Shown: piece by piece, positions 34,014-44,744 of the stretch
Layout of the letters: every line of letters starts with the position of its first letter
How positions within the stretch are numbered: the stretch's first letter is position 1
Origin: Cylindrotheca closterium
Taxonomy: Eukaryota; Bacillariophyta; Bacillariophyceae; Bacillariales; Bacillariaceae
Assembly (NCBI GenBank): GCA_933822405.4
Contig: CAKOGP040000557.1
Location: 248,955-312,954, forward strand
Length of the DNA stretch: 64,000 nucleotides
Direction: 5' to 3'
Program-made: the position numbers and the translations under genes
Notes under the pieces: model-generated
Seen by the model: the letters and a program-made list of their open reading frames with translations, nothing else
Told to the model about the DNA's origin: nothing
The model's database searches: none

Positions 34014-35025
34014 GATTGCAATAAAATGTCTTTACAACACAGCACTGGCCTCATGCATACCGTCGCAAGAATATATACTCTATGATCCTGGCTATAGCCA
34101 GGATTTTGACGGATTTTGAACAAGGTAACAATGATTGTTTGATGTATGTCGACCGATGCCTCGGAAACTTTTGAAATGACGTTCGAGCACCTCTAATAAC
34201 ATCATCTCTGCCTTCATATCGCAGATCCAATCAGAAATCGGAGATTTATCGCACTCTGAATTTGAGGTCACGAATATTTCAAGATATGCAGCATAGAAGT
34301 TGACGTCATTGATGATGGTAGTCAGATTTTGCGTCGTCAATGGACTCAATATTTTGGGAATCAAGCAAGGTGAGGAAGGACCAAATCCAGGCTCAAGCTC
34401 GCCGCCAAAGAGACTACATTTGTATTACATCATGGAAGAAATGCAATAATCAACCGTTTTTCGAGTAAGATGCAAAGGCGAAAACAGAGGCAAACTCTTG
34501 CTGGGTTCCTTGATGGCCAAGTTGCCACCATAAGGCCGCGCTACGACAGTTTACTACCGTATGTTCACAGGGGATGGGTTTATTCTGACGAGAAAACAAT
34601 CAACAAGGCCTTGGTGCACGCAATTGAGACAATGATTAGATTCCAAAGGTGAAGTGACACCTACTACTAGCAACTATGGCAGTTGTTATCAGTTTCTTAC
34701 AGGGGCATGCTACTATAAGTGACACCGAAACGATAGAGATTAATCTATAATATAAATAGAAGACTGAAAACGAAGTTTCTACCGATGGGCGTATCCGTCA
34801 CCTCATGCTGTAGCGCTTGTCAATTCGGTTTGGTGGCTGCCACCCGTTCTTCAGAGCAGCTAGAAGTGATCATAGGGTAACTGTATCGCTAGCTCGTAAT
34901 CCAGTGGTAAGGTGAGTCATTAAAACAAGGTGCGACAGTGCTTTATAATACAATGGCAGAGTGGCAGGGCCCCCTAATCATCATTTGCAAGTAATGACGA
35001 GTACTAACTTAGTGGAGATTGTCTA

Positions 35026-35124
35026 TTTTTAGTGAATGGCCCGCTGTGATTGGTTCAGACCACTAAAAATGGGTTGATTTTTAGTGATTCGACTAACTCT
35101 CATTGGCTGAAAACCCACTAAAAA
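35026..35124. repeat. Two consecutive inverted repeats with identical 9-bp arms
   Basis: TTTTTAGTG at 35026-35034 pairs with CACTAAAAA at 35061-35069, and TTTTTAGTG at 35078-35086 pairs with CACTAAAAA at 35116-35124. Each spacer (26 and 29 bp) contains a CCAAT-box word (GATTGG; CATTGGC). The layout is arm-spacer-arm twice, 43 and 47 bp long. It could be a pair of protein-binding sites or the remnant of a small inverted-repeat element. Confidence 0.6.
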
Positions 35125-35553
35125 TTGCACCTGCATAATGTAAGAGCCCATGGTAGAACCAAGGATAGAGGAGCAGAACAGCCTGTCATCACCTACAGTG
35201 CAGTATCCATCGTCTTGAGCTTGAGTCTCTTCGCAGTCACCCCAACTCTCAACCCTCTCGCCACCCTTGCTCGCCCGTCTGCCATTGGTAGTAGGAAGGG
35301 GCAACGGACTGTTCGTGATTCAATCACAAAGCATTCCTGCCAAGCTGGAGTGGTCTTCCCACCCATCCGTCCTTTCCCGCCAAACAAACAAGATTGAAAT
35401 CTTGAACGGATCGTTAAACGAAATTTTTCATAGATCCGCCTTATTTCCAACAAACACATGGAATCAAAATTCACTTTCAAGTTGCCGAAACAACCAAGAC
35501 CCCGTTCACAAACACAAACAAGTCGACAAATTCTCCAAATTTATACCAGTACG

Positions 35554-37102
35554 ATGTCAATACGGTCTGTTGCAAGAGTAACAGCTCTATCGCTGTTGTG
35601 GAAATTCACATCAGCCCAATTCTGCACGAGTCTGAAGACTGATACATGGGCTGGATATGTAGATGCAGTTTCAGAGGCGCTTGATCAGACTGGTTTTGCA
35701 GTCCTGTGTCCTTTTGAGATCAGCGGTGATGGGTGTCAAGGAATGGAAGAGTATCCCGAAGGCCTAAGAATAAAGGAAGGACAGTCTCAAGTCTTGATAA
35801 GCTGTGACTCTCTTCTTTTTGGCTACCATGAAGAGAGTACAGAATGCGTTGTTGACTGTCCTGGTCGGCACATCACCGTTCCTGAATCTTCTTCCCTGAC
35901 ACTGGAGCGAATGGTCTTTTCCGGTGCCACAGAATCTTCAATCAAGGTTGAAGAAGGGGGCACCCTCACAGTCATCAACTCAATATTCAAGGAGTAAGTG
36001 GTAATCTCTTTCCGATTGCTATCAGAAGGTTTCTCGTTTGTTGGCTAATTTCAATTTTTGTACCTCTAGTAACAAGGCGAATAGTGAAGAAGGAAAAGGA
36101 GGAGCAATTTTCGTATTGCCAAACTCTTCCGTGCATATCTATTACAGTCAATTTGTGCGCAATACTGCTGACTATGGTGGAGCCATATATGGTGGTGACT
36201 TTTCATACGTTGAAGTTGTCGAGTCGATGTTCGAGGAAAACAAAGCAACCATTTCGGTAAGTTGACATCTGGTCGCCCAAATTTTGCACCTGTCATGCGC
36301 AAGTCTCTCACTTGAATTGTATTCTAAAGGGTGGTGCATTTGCGGAAGATGGTTACTCGGAAAGTAGATTTGAAACCTCCAGTTTCTACAAGAACGATGC
36401 GTCCTTTGGAGGTGCCATATATATCAAGGAGCTGTCCACTGCGAAAAGCTTGGGCAATACTTTTGAGAACAATTTCGCCATTGATGGTGGTGCTATCTTT
36501 AGTGCCGGTTTCACCAGCGTTGTTGACTCTACATTTGAAGAAAATGCAGCCGCAACTGTAAGTTTGCCATGAATATATTTCCGACAGAGGATTGAAGCCA
36601 CGACCCAGATTACTCACAACAATTCTTCTTGAAATTGCAGGGCGGAGCTGTATATGTTGAAGCTGGCTCATCGATGACACTCAGTAGGAGCGAGTTCCGC
36701 AGCAATAGTGCCACCAAATTCGGTCCTGCAGTATCAAACCAATTCAATGTTCAAGTTGACGCTGCAGATAATACTGCCTGTGGAAATGCAATGGAATCAA
36801 CAGGTGTTCATTGTGAAGGAATTCTAATGTTGGTACCAGGAGAGACAAGTCAATGTGTGCCATTCACAAATGCCTGTGACGCTCCATCTGCACAGCCATC
36901 GGCATCACCTGCTCCCTCTGCAGTATTGAAATTCGGTGATGGTGATGACGGTGCTGTCCAATTCGAGGAAGACAGTTTGATGCCGAGCGATATGCCTAGT
37001 ATGGTACCTAGCGACATGCCTAGCCTGGTGCCTTCTGATATGCCTAGCCTGGTGCCTTCCGATATGCCTAGTGTCACACCCAGCGATATGCCAAGCCAAT
37101 AA
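35554..37102 (+). CDS. Secreted right-handed beta-helix protein with PSDMPS repeat tail (paralogue 1)
   Basis: Four exons (35554-35993, 36070-36256, 36330-36557, 36641-37102) give 438 residues. The ATG at 35554 yields a signal peptide ending FTSAQFCTS; the upstream in-frame Met would bury it. An N-terminal Cys domain (CPFEISGDGCQGMEEYPEGL, CVVDCPGRH) precedes parallel beta-helix coils carrying the repeated GGAIY/GGAF/GGAVY turns (ADYGGAIYGG, ASFGGAIYIK, IDGGAIFSAG, TGGAVYVEAGSS). The last two introns are phase 0 and their downstream exons open with GGA, so an exon equals one or two coils. The tail has five PSDMPS units, a diatom surface-protein repeat. No membrane anchor is seen. Secretion or wall association is inferred; the ligand is unknown. 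Confidence 0.83.
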
Positions 37103-37544
37103 TAGATGATCCATGGTGATATAGAGATAAAAATAAGATGTATAATATATATACCAACAAGCAAGGCTAGTCCTATGATTTCAGGCTTATTCCAACTTTT
37201 AGCTTTGGTGTTAACAGCGCAGCGGCTGCTTGCGTTGTTGCGTACTCTCGAAGAGCACAGGAACTGTAGTCGTGCGGAAGAGTACTAATCTTGGGATGTT
37301 TTCAATCTTGGATGTTTTTGCGAGATCTATCCAAGTCACGATTGAGGATGAGGCTGTCGTGGGACACACAGGGCAGGTCGCACATGGTTATTTACGGCGA
37401 CGATATCCTATGTAATCTTTGTCAAGCACGTGTTAAAATCAAAGGCATACAATGTTGATGTTTGTAGAACGACAACCCACGAAACACGATGGATTCTCAG
37501 ATGAAATTAAAGTCTTGGGCACTACAAAGATCACAGCCGAAAAA
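37103..37544. other. Intergenic region between tandem paralogues
   Basis: This holds the 3' end of paralogue 1 and the promoter of paralogue 2. No other gene was found. An in-frame ATG at 37452 lies upstream of the chosen start of paralogue 2 but would place 31 hydrophilic residues before the signal peptide. Confidence 0.45.
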
Positions 37545-40276
37545 ATGAGAAGAATACGAACGCTTTTATACCTACAACTGGCTACGCACCTCCCAGGGGC
37601 AGCCTTTGCACAGTTTTGCACATCCTTGAACAACGATACATGGGCTGGATTTATCGAAGGAGTTCAATCAGCATCACAAAATGGTCTCGCCATTCTTTGT
37701 CCATTCGAAATCAGAGGAGATGGATGCCCGTCACAAGAAGAATATCCAATTGGATTAGTTGTGGATGACTTGGCGGAAGTGTTCATTTCTTGTGATCGCT
37801 TTCAATATGGATTGAATACCAATTCAGAATGCACTTTAGATTGTCCTGGAAGGCACTTCACAGTTTCCGAGTTATCAAAGTTGACTCTGGAACGGCTGGT
37901 GCTATCGGGTGCAACCGATTCGTCAATCAAGGTGGAGGAGGGAGGGAGTCTTACACTCAAGAATTCGATCCTGAAGGAGTAAGTATGCTTCATGATTTCA
38001 TGAAAGGTAATATCAAGTTTCATCCTCGTCTCACGATTTCTTCCATAGCAACGTTGCAGGTGAAAAAAATGGTGGTGCCATACGCGCTATGATGTATTCC
38101 ACTGTAACAGTTGAATATAGTCAGTTTATGAGAAACGAAGCTGCGTACGGGGGTGCCATCTATGGCTTTCAAGAAAGCAAGTTTGAATCTTTCGAGTCTA
38201 TCTTTGACGAAAACAAGGCAACGATTGCGGTAAGAATTACGCTTCTCCTGTTGATAAGAATCCTGTTGATACGAATCATGAATGTGTAACTTACATAGCT
38301 CTACTTCAATACGACTAATTCAGGGCGGTGCCTATGCGAACGATGTTTATTCCAATTGTCGTTTTGAGAAAAGCCAATTCTATCAAAATGAAGCATCTTC
38401 AGGAGGTGCACTGTACGTTGCAAGCTATTCAATAGCAAAAGTACTTGGGGGTCTGTTTGATAAAAATATCGGCATAAATGGTGGGGCGATATTTGATGGT
38501 GGGGCAGTTGACATCTACGATGCCACATTCAACGAAAATGTTGCACTAAACTCCGTAAGTCGTTCTATCAATTTTAATGTATCGAGAAATGAACTGTTTG
38601 AATTGACAGCTTTTGAATCTTCTCCATAGGGTGGTGCTGTATATATTGACGCGGGCTCATCGACATCCATGCATCGAAATGAGCTCATCAACAATCGTGC
38701 TGCTGTCTTCGGTCCAGCCGTGAACAATCGTTTCAACACTAACGTCGATGCAGTCAACAACACTGCATGTGGAAACATTGCCGAAACAACCAACTCACAA
38801 TGCAATGGAGTCTTTGTCTTTGTTAGTAGGCGTCAGCGCCGATGTGAGCCATTCTCTGAGGAGTGTATCCCACCAACAGCAGAGCCAACCACAAGTCCAG
38901 CGCCTTCAGACGAAGCTTCAAATTCGCCGACGTCTTTGCCAACCCAGGCCCCATCTCCAAGACCAACCGCCCGACCATCGAGTAATCCGTCCGCTGAAAA
39001 GTCAGGTCAACCTTCGATATCGCCATCTTTGCGAGGTTCGTCTAGTCCAACTCGAGTGGGTTCCAGTTCCCCTTCCTTGGAGGCCTCTCTTTTACCCACC
39101 GTTGCGTCATCAAGTGCACCTTCCTCGATGCCAACTATCGCTGGCTCAGAGGCGCCGTCCAATGCACCATCGAAACGGGATTCGACTATGCCAACGAGTG
39201 ACCCTTCTACTTCTCCGTCTTCTGAACCGTCTGCGTCTCTATCTGTGCGCCCTACTGTTGCAGAGTCGTCAAGGCCAACCATATCGGCATCCGATTCTCC
39301 AACCGGATTGCCCTCTTCCGAACCAACCATCAAGGATTCTAGTGTACCTTCCATTGAACCCACCTATCAACCATCGTTGGAAGCTTCGGAATCTCCGACA
39401 GAGGTCCCTACACCTAATCCAACCAAGACTCCGTCTGAGATTCCGACGATGAACCCAACAAGCCTAAGGACGCCAAGTCCAACGAATCGACCTCCGATTG
39501 AATGGAGCACTCGCTTCCCCCTCAAGTGGTGCGAAGGAGATTGCGACAGAGGTAAGAAACTTGAGCTGGCATTCATTTGGTATTAGAAATCACTGACATT
39601 GCTGCTATTTGTTCCTCGAATCCCAGACTCTGACTGCCAGCCTGGCCTCATTTGCTTTCAGCGCGGACCCTTCACCCCCGTTCCTAGCTGCTCAGGAGGT
39701 TCTCAAAATGAATCCTTTACAGATTACTGCATCAAAGATCCTTCTCGAGTGACACCACCACCACCAACTCCATCGCCAACCAAAGCACCAACGCTTGCTC
39801 CATCAATGAAGCCAACATCGAAGCCAACAAGACCACCTACTTCAGTACCAACTCCTTTGGCATCGCAACTTCCAAGTGTTCTTGTTTCATCAAGTCCGAC
39901 ATCAAACCCATCCGCCGCAGCGAGCTTTAGGCCAACGGATGCTCCAAGTATGGAAGCATCATTTGGACCCTCCTTTACAACTACAATCCCATCCCACCAG
40001 CCATCCATCGAAGACTCCTCGAGCCCAACAGTATCACCAACCAAGTCACCGACTCCAAGACCCACTGAAGTCGCCAAGCCTCCTGTGCTTTGGAGTGACA
40101 GCTTCGTCAAGGGGCTCTGTGAAGGTGACTGCGATAGTGACTGGGAATGTGAAGGTGACTTGGTCTGCTTTCAAAGGAACGAATTTATAGATGTTCCAGG
40201 GTGCTTAGGAGGAAAAGATAATGGGTCCAGAACAGATTACTGTGTGAAACCAGAGTATGCCAACCGACGAGCGTAG
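37545..40276 (+). CDS. Secreted beta-helix protein with P/S/T-rich linkers and two CEGDCD cysteine domains (paralogue 2)
   Basis: Five exons (37545-37978, 38049-38229, 38324-38554, 38630-39551, 39627-40276) give 805 residues. Exons 1-4 match paralogue 1 in phase and position, with the same Cys domain (CPFEIRGDGCPSQEEYP, CTLDCPGRHF) and GGAIY-type coils. The signal peptide is MRRIRTLLYLQLATHLPGAA ending FAQFC. Beyond the helix come about 215 residues of P/S/T repeat, a cysteine domain (WCEGDCDRDSDCQPGLICFQ), a second P/S/T stretch and a second such domain (LCEGDCDSDWECEGDLVCFQ) ending TDYCVKPEYANRRA. That domain recurs widely in diatom secreted proteins, from memory. Intron 4 splits the first cysteine domain. 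A role in wall or mucilage is inferred. Confidence 0.83.
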
Positions 40277-40500
40277 TCGAACGGGTGTAAAACATTAGAA
40301 CCTTCCAATATTGAGGTCGTGTTCAAAATAGAATAGAATTGAAATCTATAGGTACTTTTTTAGCTTCGTGACACTTTGAAGTGCGTCGACGGACGAACGT
40401 CGAACACAAAACCAACAACCAATCGATCAAATAACCACAAAACCTTGAACAAATTCTCAACTTCACGCTGACAAGTTCATTGTACAAGGCAAGATATACC

Positions 40501-41532
40501 ATGAAAATCTTTGCCAAGCGAAAGAAAAAAGATGCGAGCAGCGCTACCAAAAGAACATCGTTTCAATCTGACCCAATCGTCGAAGAACTCTTGAAGAAGG
40601 ATCCAAGTGAGTGGAATGCCAAGCAAAAGCGCATGGTGAAGCGTTATCAGCAGCGCAAGGCGGAAACTGGAGACGACAATAACGCACAAAAGGAGCAGCA
40701 AGAAGTGCCAGTGAGAGAAGAGAGCAAAGCGGAGGAAATGACGGTGGAACGCGTTGAAAAGGAAGAAGTGAAAAATACAGAAGATATAGAAGAGGAATCA
40801 GAGGATTCCGATGACAGCGATTCTGATAGCGATAGCGGTAGCGACAATGGTTCCGATGGTGACAGTGACCAAGAAGTAGACGAAAATAGTGAGGAGCAAG
40901 TTGAATTAGAAAAAGAAACTGAAACGACAGCAGAAAAAGAAATTGAAACGACAGCAGTACAAGAAATAGAAACGACTGCCAAGGAAGAACCAGTTGCCGA
41001 AACTAAGATGGAAACCCAAACACCACCATCAACCACAGAGACTGAAACCGATTCGGACAAGGTCGACACATCTCACCCAGTGTACAAGCTACTGGACCAA
41101 CTCAACTCGAAAACTAAGCGAACCTTATCTCGAAAATTGGATCGGGAAGGCAGCAAAGCGCTACCTGAAGTCGAGCAAGAAGTCAAAAAGTTGTTGGGTA
41201 TCACGAATGAAACCTCTAAAAAGAGAGGAGCCGATACCGTTGGTGGCAAGCCAAACAAGAAGAAAAAGGTCGATTGGAGCGGTCTACCACCTGAAGAACG
41301 CCTGAGACGACAAGAACAACGAAAAAGGCAACAGGAGGCTGCTGAACGTCGTGCCAATGGCGAAATGACGAGTGGTTCTCACAAGCATCCACTCAACTCT
41401 GAGCGCCGACGAGCCAATCGCCGCAAACCAAAATGGAAGAACACGTTCAAGGTGGAAGAAAATAAGAACCACAATGCTTCTGGATTCTTGGCACGCAGAG
41501 ATGTTCCGGCAAGACGGAATCAAGGATACTAG
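40501..41532 (+). CDS. Highly charged nuclear/nucleolar-type protein of unknown function
   Basis: The intronless 343-residue frame starts at the ATG at 40501 (MKIFAKRKKKDASS). It has a conserved-looking helix (SDPIVEELLKKDPSEWNAKQ, KRMVKRYQQRK), an acidic D/S/E run (about 100-135) followed by ET repeats (ETETTAEKEIETTA), a second helical block (HPVYKLLDQLNSKTKRTLSR) and a very basic C-terminal third with NKKKKVDWSGLPPEERLRRQ and RRRANRRKPKWKN. Alternating acidic and basic tracts with several nuclear localisation signals suggest a nucleolar or RNA-binding role. I do not recognise the family. It converges on REXO4, itself nucleolar, which is only circumstantial. Confidence 0.7.
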   Translation: MKIFAKRKKKDASSATKRTSFQSDPIVEELLKKDPSEWNAKQKRMVKRYQQRKAETGDDNNAQKEQQEVPVREESKAEEMTVERVEKEEVKNTEDIEEESEDSDDSDSDSDSGSDNGSDGDSDQEVDENSEEQVELEKETETTAEKEIETTAVQEIETTAKEEPVAETKMETQTPPSTTETETDSDKVDTSHPVYKLLDQLNSKTKRTLSRKLDREGSKALPEVEQEVKKLLGITNETSKKRGADTVGGKPNKKKKVDWSGLPPEERLRRQEQRKRQQEAAERRANGEMTSGSHKHPLNSERRRANRRKPKWKNTFKVEENKNHNASGFLARRDVPARRNQGY

Positions 41533-41635
41533 ACTATCTTGAAATAGAGTTGTACTTTCTACTGTTTTTGGCATCTTTTCCCTGCCATTCTTCAATTTTG
41601 GAGTACTTGTTGTATTAATATTATCAAAACCGAGT

Positions 41636-42691
41636 TTACTTTGTTTTGCCGGTCAACTCCTTTTCCCATTGGGACCGTACCAAATGAAAAAGCTCCATTG
41701 TGGCTCTGGCATCCTGTACAGAGTCGTGCTCGCCTTCCTGAAAGCCCTCTTTGTCCTTCAAATTTTCCTTTACCAAGTCTCTCAGTTTGCGAGCCCTCCA
41801 CTTGCCATTACCATACCGTTGAAAGGGACGATACTTGGCGGTATCCCTAATTTTGTGCTTGTGGTGCGTTAGCATTAGCGCCCTTAGATCATTGGACAAG
41901 GCATGACCCACAAGAATCTTGTCTTTCAGCAAAGAAGCCACTAAGTCGCGACACTTTTCTACCTCCATCGCGTTTTGATCCTTGATGTGCTTGGGCTCCA
42001 CACCAGACACGTGGGTACGAAAATCTGTAACTCGAATGGGAACCTTGACAAAGGTATCCAAGAGTTCGTTTCCATCCCAATCCACCAAAGAGACACGAGC
42101 CAGAGCCGACTTTTTACCGTCGGTTCCGATACCCACCATCTCACAATCCAGTGCAACGTATTGAGCTTTTTCATAGTCGGGAATTTCATTGATTTTCTTT
42201 TGAATCTTTTGTTCTTCTTTTTGCTGCTTCACCTCGATTTTCTGTTGTTTCAAGAGTTCTTGAATAGACGGAAAGGATTTCTTTTTCTTCTTTTTGGGTT
42301 CCATGACAGAATCAGAGGTGATGTATTCAATGTTGGAATCATCCTTGCCTTCTTGTCGCAATTTCCGCCTGGCGTCTTTGCGGTATTTCCTGGCGTCTTT
42401 GGAAGATAAATCACTGGGCATGAGCACATGAATAATACCATTCACGATCTTTGTTTGAATCTCCAATTCAGTTTTTTTTTCGTGTTGTGGCTTTTCTGGC
42501 TCAGCATGTTCAGTAAGTGACTCGGTCCGCTGCCGTTTGTTGGAATCCGCCGCCCCATTCAATGGTTCTTGAACAGCTCTCGGGGCTGTTTCATCATTGG
42601 TTTGTTCGAGAGTCGTCAATTGTAGACGCTTTCGCTTTTTGCGTTCCCGCATTGCAGCTTTTTGCTTTTTGGTAAAGAATGGTTTGCCCAT
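41636..42691 (-). CDS. REXO4: RNA exonuclease 4 homologue (DEDDh 3'-5' exonuclease)
   Basis: This intronless protein has 351 residues and a GAAACCATGG start context. The basic N-terminal half (RERKKRKR, KKKKKKS) fits nucleolar location. The exonuclease domain has ExoI (YVALDCEMVGIG, D182 and E184), SALARVSLVDWDGNELLDT, the Rex4 hallmark THVSGVEPKHIKD, ExoII (ILVGHALSNDLRAL) and ExoIII (EHDSVQDARATMELF) with the DEDDh histidine. In yeast Rex4 acts in rRNA processing around ITS1. The start region is divergent from NUF2 with a 277-bp shared promoter. Confidence 0.95.
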   Translation of the reverse strand: MGKPFFTKKQKAAMRERKKRKRLQLTTLEQTNDETAPRAVQEPLNGAADSNKRQRTESLTEHAEPEKPQHEKKTELEIQTKIVNGIIHVLMPSDLSSKDARKYRKDARRKLRQEGKDDSNIEYITSDSVMEPKKKKKKSFPSIQELLKQQKIEVKQQKEEQKIQKKINEIPDYEKAQYVALDCEMVGIGTDGKKSALARVSLVDWDGNELLDTFVKVPIRVTDFRTHVSGVEPKHIKDQNAMEVEKCRDLVASLLKDKILVGHALSNDLRALMLTHHKHKIRDTAKYRPFQRYGNGKWRARKLRDLVKENLKDKEGFQEGEHDSVQDARATMELFHLVRSQWEKELTGKTK

Positions 42692-42968
42692 GGTTTCAAA
42701 TTTTTATTAGCTCTACCAACTCCAATTCGGGTTTCGACTGTGTTGTTTGTGTAGTTTGTATGAGTGTGTGATGGCAGCATCTTTTCGATCCAAACTTGAA
42801 ACTGTTGGTCTCAATCTTCCGACTGACACCGGACGGACGTGGACGAAAAATATCGCACACGACAAAATTCAAATTTCAACCGTTTTTCTACTTTTGACAA
42901 AACCGGCGACGAAAACACAGCATCACATCAACACAACTTTTTGTGTTCAGTACAAGAAAAGCAACACC
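42692..42968. promoter_or_regulatory. Divergent promoter region REXO4 / NUF2
   Basis: This 277-bp gap lies between divergent starts. The NUF2 frame is open across it without an ATG until 42771, and that ATG would add 66 unlike residues before the conserved CH domain, so 42969 (CACCATGG) is taken as the start and this gap as 5' UTR plus promoter. Confidence 0.5.
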
Positions 42969-44339
42969 ATGGCCGGATTCATGCACGCTGACTACGGAGG
43001 CATGCCGCCTAAGCAAGATCTCTCCAAATTCGTTTTCCCCGTTCTCAAGAGTGCCAATATTTTGCAATGCATGACGGAATTGGGCATTGAACTTACAAAG
43101 GAAGAGCTCACGGAACCTACTCGCCACAAAGACAAGATCCGCAAGGTTTTTTGGCAGCTATTGGACATATGCTGTGGTACTACTGAAGAAGATCTTGAGA
43201 AACAAGCCCCGCCCACTGATGGTTTACTTTATCCAGAAGTTCATGACAGCTTTATCGATATGATGTTCTTTAGGGACTTGCGCCAATGCATGACTATCTG
43301 TGGAGTCTTTGACTTTTCTTTGAAAGACCTTTACGTCCCTAGAAAGGACCGCCTTCGAACCCAGCTGAGTGCGCTCATCAATATGGCCAAGTTCCGCGAA
43401 GAACAGCTCAAAATGTATGCTGAATTGAACGAACCTAGAGCGCAGTACCTCTCGGAACTCGCTCTCCGTCATGAAGAGAACAAGGAGCTTGAAGCACACC
43501 GTGAGGAAGCTATGGCAAAGAACTATGAAGTCATGGAAGAGATGGATAAGATCGTCTCGGAATGCGACGAACTCGAAGCCGAAATTTCCAGAAGAAACAA
43601 AGGGCAACGAGAAGCGCGCTTACTCGTTGAAAACCTCAAGAAGGAAGGCGTTGTTCTCAATGACAAGTTTCAATCTGCGAAATGGACTCTAGAAGAGGCT
43701 CGAAATGAAGCAGAACAGCTAATGGCTCAAGTAGTATCCTCGCCAGACCGCAGAAAAGAAGAACTTCTTCGAAAGAGAGAGCGTCTCGAAAAAGCAAAGG
43801 CTGAAGTAAGAAACCTGCAAGAGTTGATCCAGACAAACAAGGCCAACACAATCATAGTCCAGCAATCAGTCAAAGAAATTGAAGAAGCTATGGAACTTCA
43901 AAAACAAGTTATTGAAGAAGCAGAACGGTATGAGGAATCGATGGGAGAGGTGCAGAAGACCATGAAAGAGGTGGAGGAGAATAACGAAAAGATCCAAGAG
44001 CTGACCGAAAAGGCTGATGAATCGGAGCGTGCATTGTTACGAGTTGAAGAGAAGCTAGCCCATATGCGAAAACAAAGCAAGATGAAAATGGAAGCAGCAC
44101 AAGACCGCCTTGAAATAGCCAAGGAGCAACTTGTCCAAGTTGAGAAAGAGAGACGAGAAGGTATGGCACGCGTCAATGCAGGTGAAGCGGAAGTGCAGGC
44201 ATTGAAGGCCAAGATGGAGGAAGAACAAATCAAGACCAATAAGGAGATTGATGCCATGATTGAAGAATACAAGAAGGCGGAAAGTGTCTTCATGGCGAGA
44301 AACGAGCGTCGAATGCAAGTCATTGAGGCTGCTTTTTAA
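42969..44339 (+). CDS. NUF2: Kinetochore protein NUF2 (NDC80 complex)
   Basis: This intronless 456-residue protein matches the usual Nuf2 length. Residues about 15-150 form the calponin-homology-like head (LSKFVFPVLKSANILQCMTE, HDSFIDMMFFRDLRQCMTIC, DLYVPRKDRLRTQLSALIN, ending FREEQLKMY). The rest is a continuous coiled coil to IEAAF. NUF2 pairs with NDC80 to bind microtubules at kinetochores. The ATG at 42969 sits in a strong context and immediately precedes the head domain. The 3' third of this gene has been copied twice within the window: a 500-bp fragment at 57440-57935 and a short scrap in the gene at 46753. Confidence 0.93.
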   Translation: MAGFMHADYGGMPPKQDLSKFVFPVLKSANILQCMTELGIELTKEELTEPTRHKDKIRKVFWQLLDICCGTTEEDLEKQAPPTDGLLYPEVHDSFIDMMFFRDLRQCMTICGVFDFSLKDLYVPRKDRLRTQLSALINMAKFREEQLKMYAELNEPRAQYLSELALRHEENKELEAHREEAMAKNYEVMEEMDKIVSECDELEAEISRRNKGQREARLLVENLKKEGVVLNDKFQSAKWTLEEARNEAEQLMAQVVSSPDRRKEELLRKRERLEKAKAEVRNLQELIQTNKANTIIVQQSVKEIEEAMELQKQVIEEAERYEESMGEVQKTMKEVEENNEKIQELTEKADESERALLRVEEKLAHMRKQSKMKMEAAQDRLEIAKEQLVQVEKERREGMARVNAGEAEVQALKAKMEEEQIKTNKEIDAMIEEYKKAESVFMARNERRMQVIEAAF

Positions 44340-44744
44340 TACTACAGCAGCGGTGGTCAAATGTACACGTAGTCGAGGTTGTTTTGTAGTTCGAATCATC
44401 GCAATTCACACATAGTATCACGGGATAATAGTAAACATGTTTCATATAATGTATGATGATCTTATTTCACAGGATCTCTTAGCTTATCTTCTATTCTTGT
44501 CAGGTCTGTGAACCGGCCGGGCAGGTGTGTAAAACTTGTTTTTTCTATGGCGCGAGGATCCTGACAGATTTTGGGCATGGGCTGTCAAGTGTCCCAGAAA
44601 AAACGCAGAAGGAAACGCAGTCATTACAATGGCCAAACAACACAATTCATTTACCAACAGCAGCAAACGCAAGCACTGCTAACATATTATAGGGACGAAA
44701 CGAAGTAGCATTCCAGGGGGAATGTCCAATGCAATTATTGCATC
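44340..44744. other. NUF2 3' flank, part of a segmental duplication
   Basis: Short blocks here recur beyond the NUF2 fragment: ACAGCAGCGGTGG and TTCGAATCATCGCAAT near 44345-44405 match 57945-58005, and GAACCGGCCGGGC plus AAGTGTCCCAGAAAAA near 44512-44605 match 59338-59433. In the second copy the two halves are separated by about 1.2 kb that contains the EEP gene. Confidence 0.6.

Larger units (their letters stand above)
33150..35553. other. 2.4-kb gene-poor stretch
   Basis: No convincing gene was found. A 90-codon minus-strand frame at 34364-34092 starts at a TTG and contains helical text (MKAEMMLLEVLERHFKSF), and may be a remnant. The stretch holds a polypurine tract (33931-34013) and two inverted repeats (35026-35124), listed separately. 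The last 150 bp form the 5' flank of the beta-helix gene. Confidence 0.45.

Noticed and set aside
42747..42968. N-terminal extension of NUF2
   Set aside because: The frame is open, but the extension is unlike NUF2 and the ATG at 42969 has the better context.
44385..44405. TTCGAATC word resembling a tRNA T-arm (also near 57990)
   Set aside because: No acceptor stem, D-arm or anticodon arm can be built around it; it is NUF2 3' flank present in both copies.
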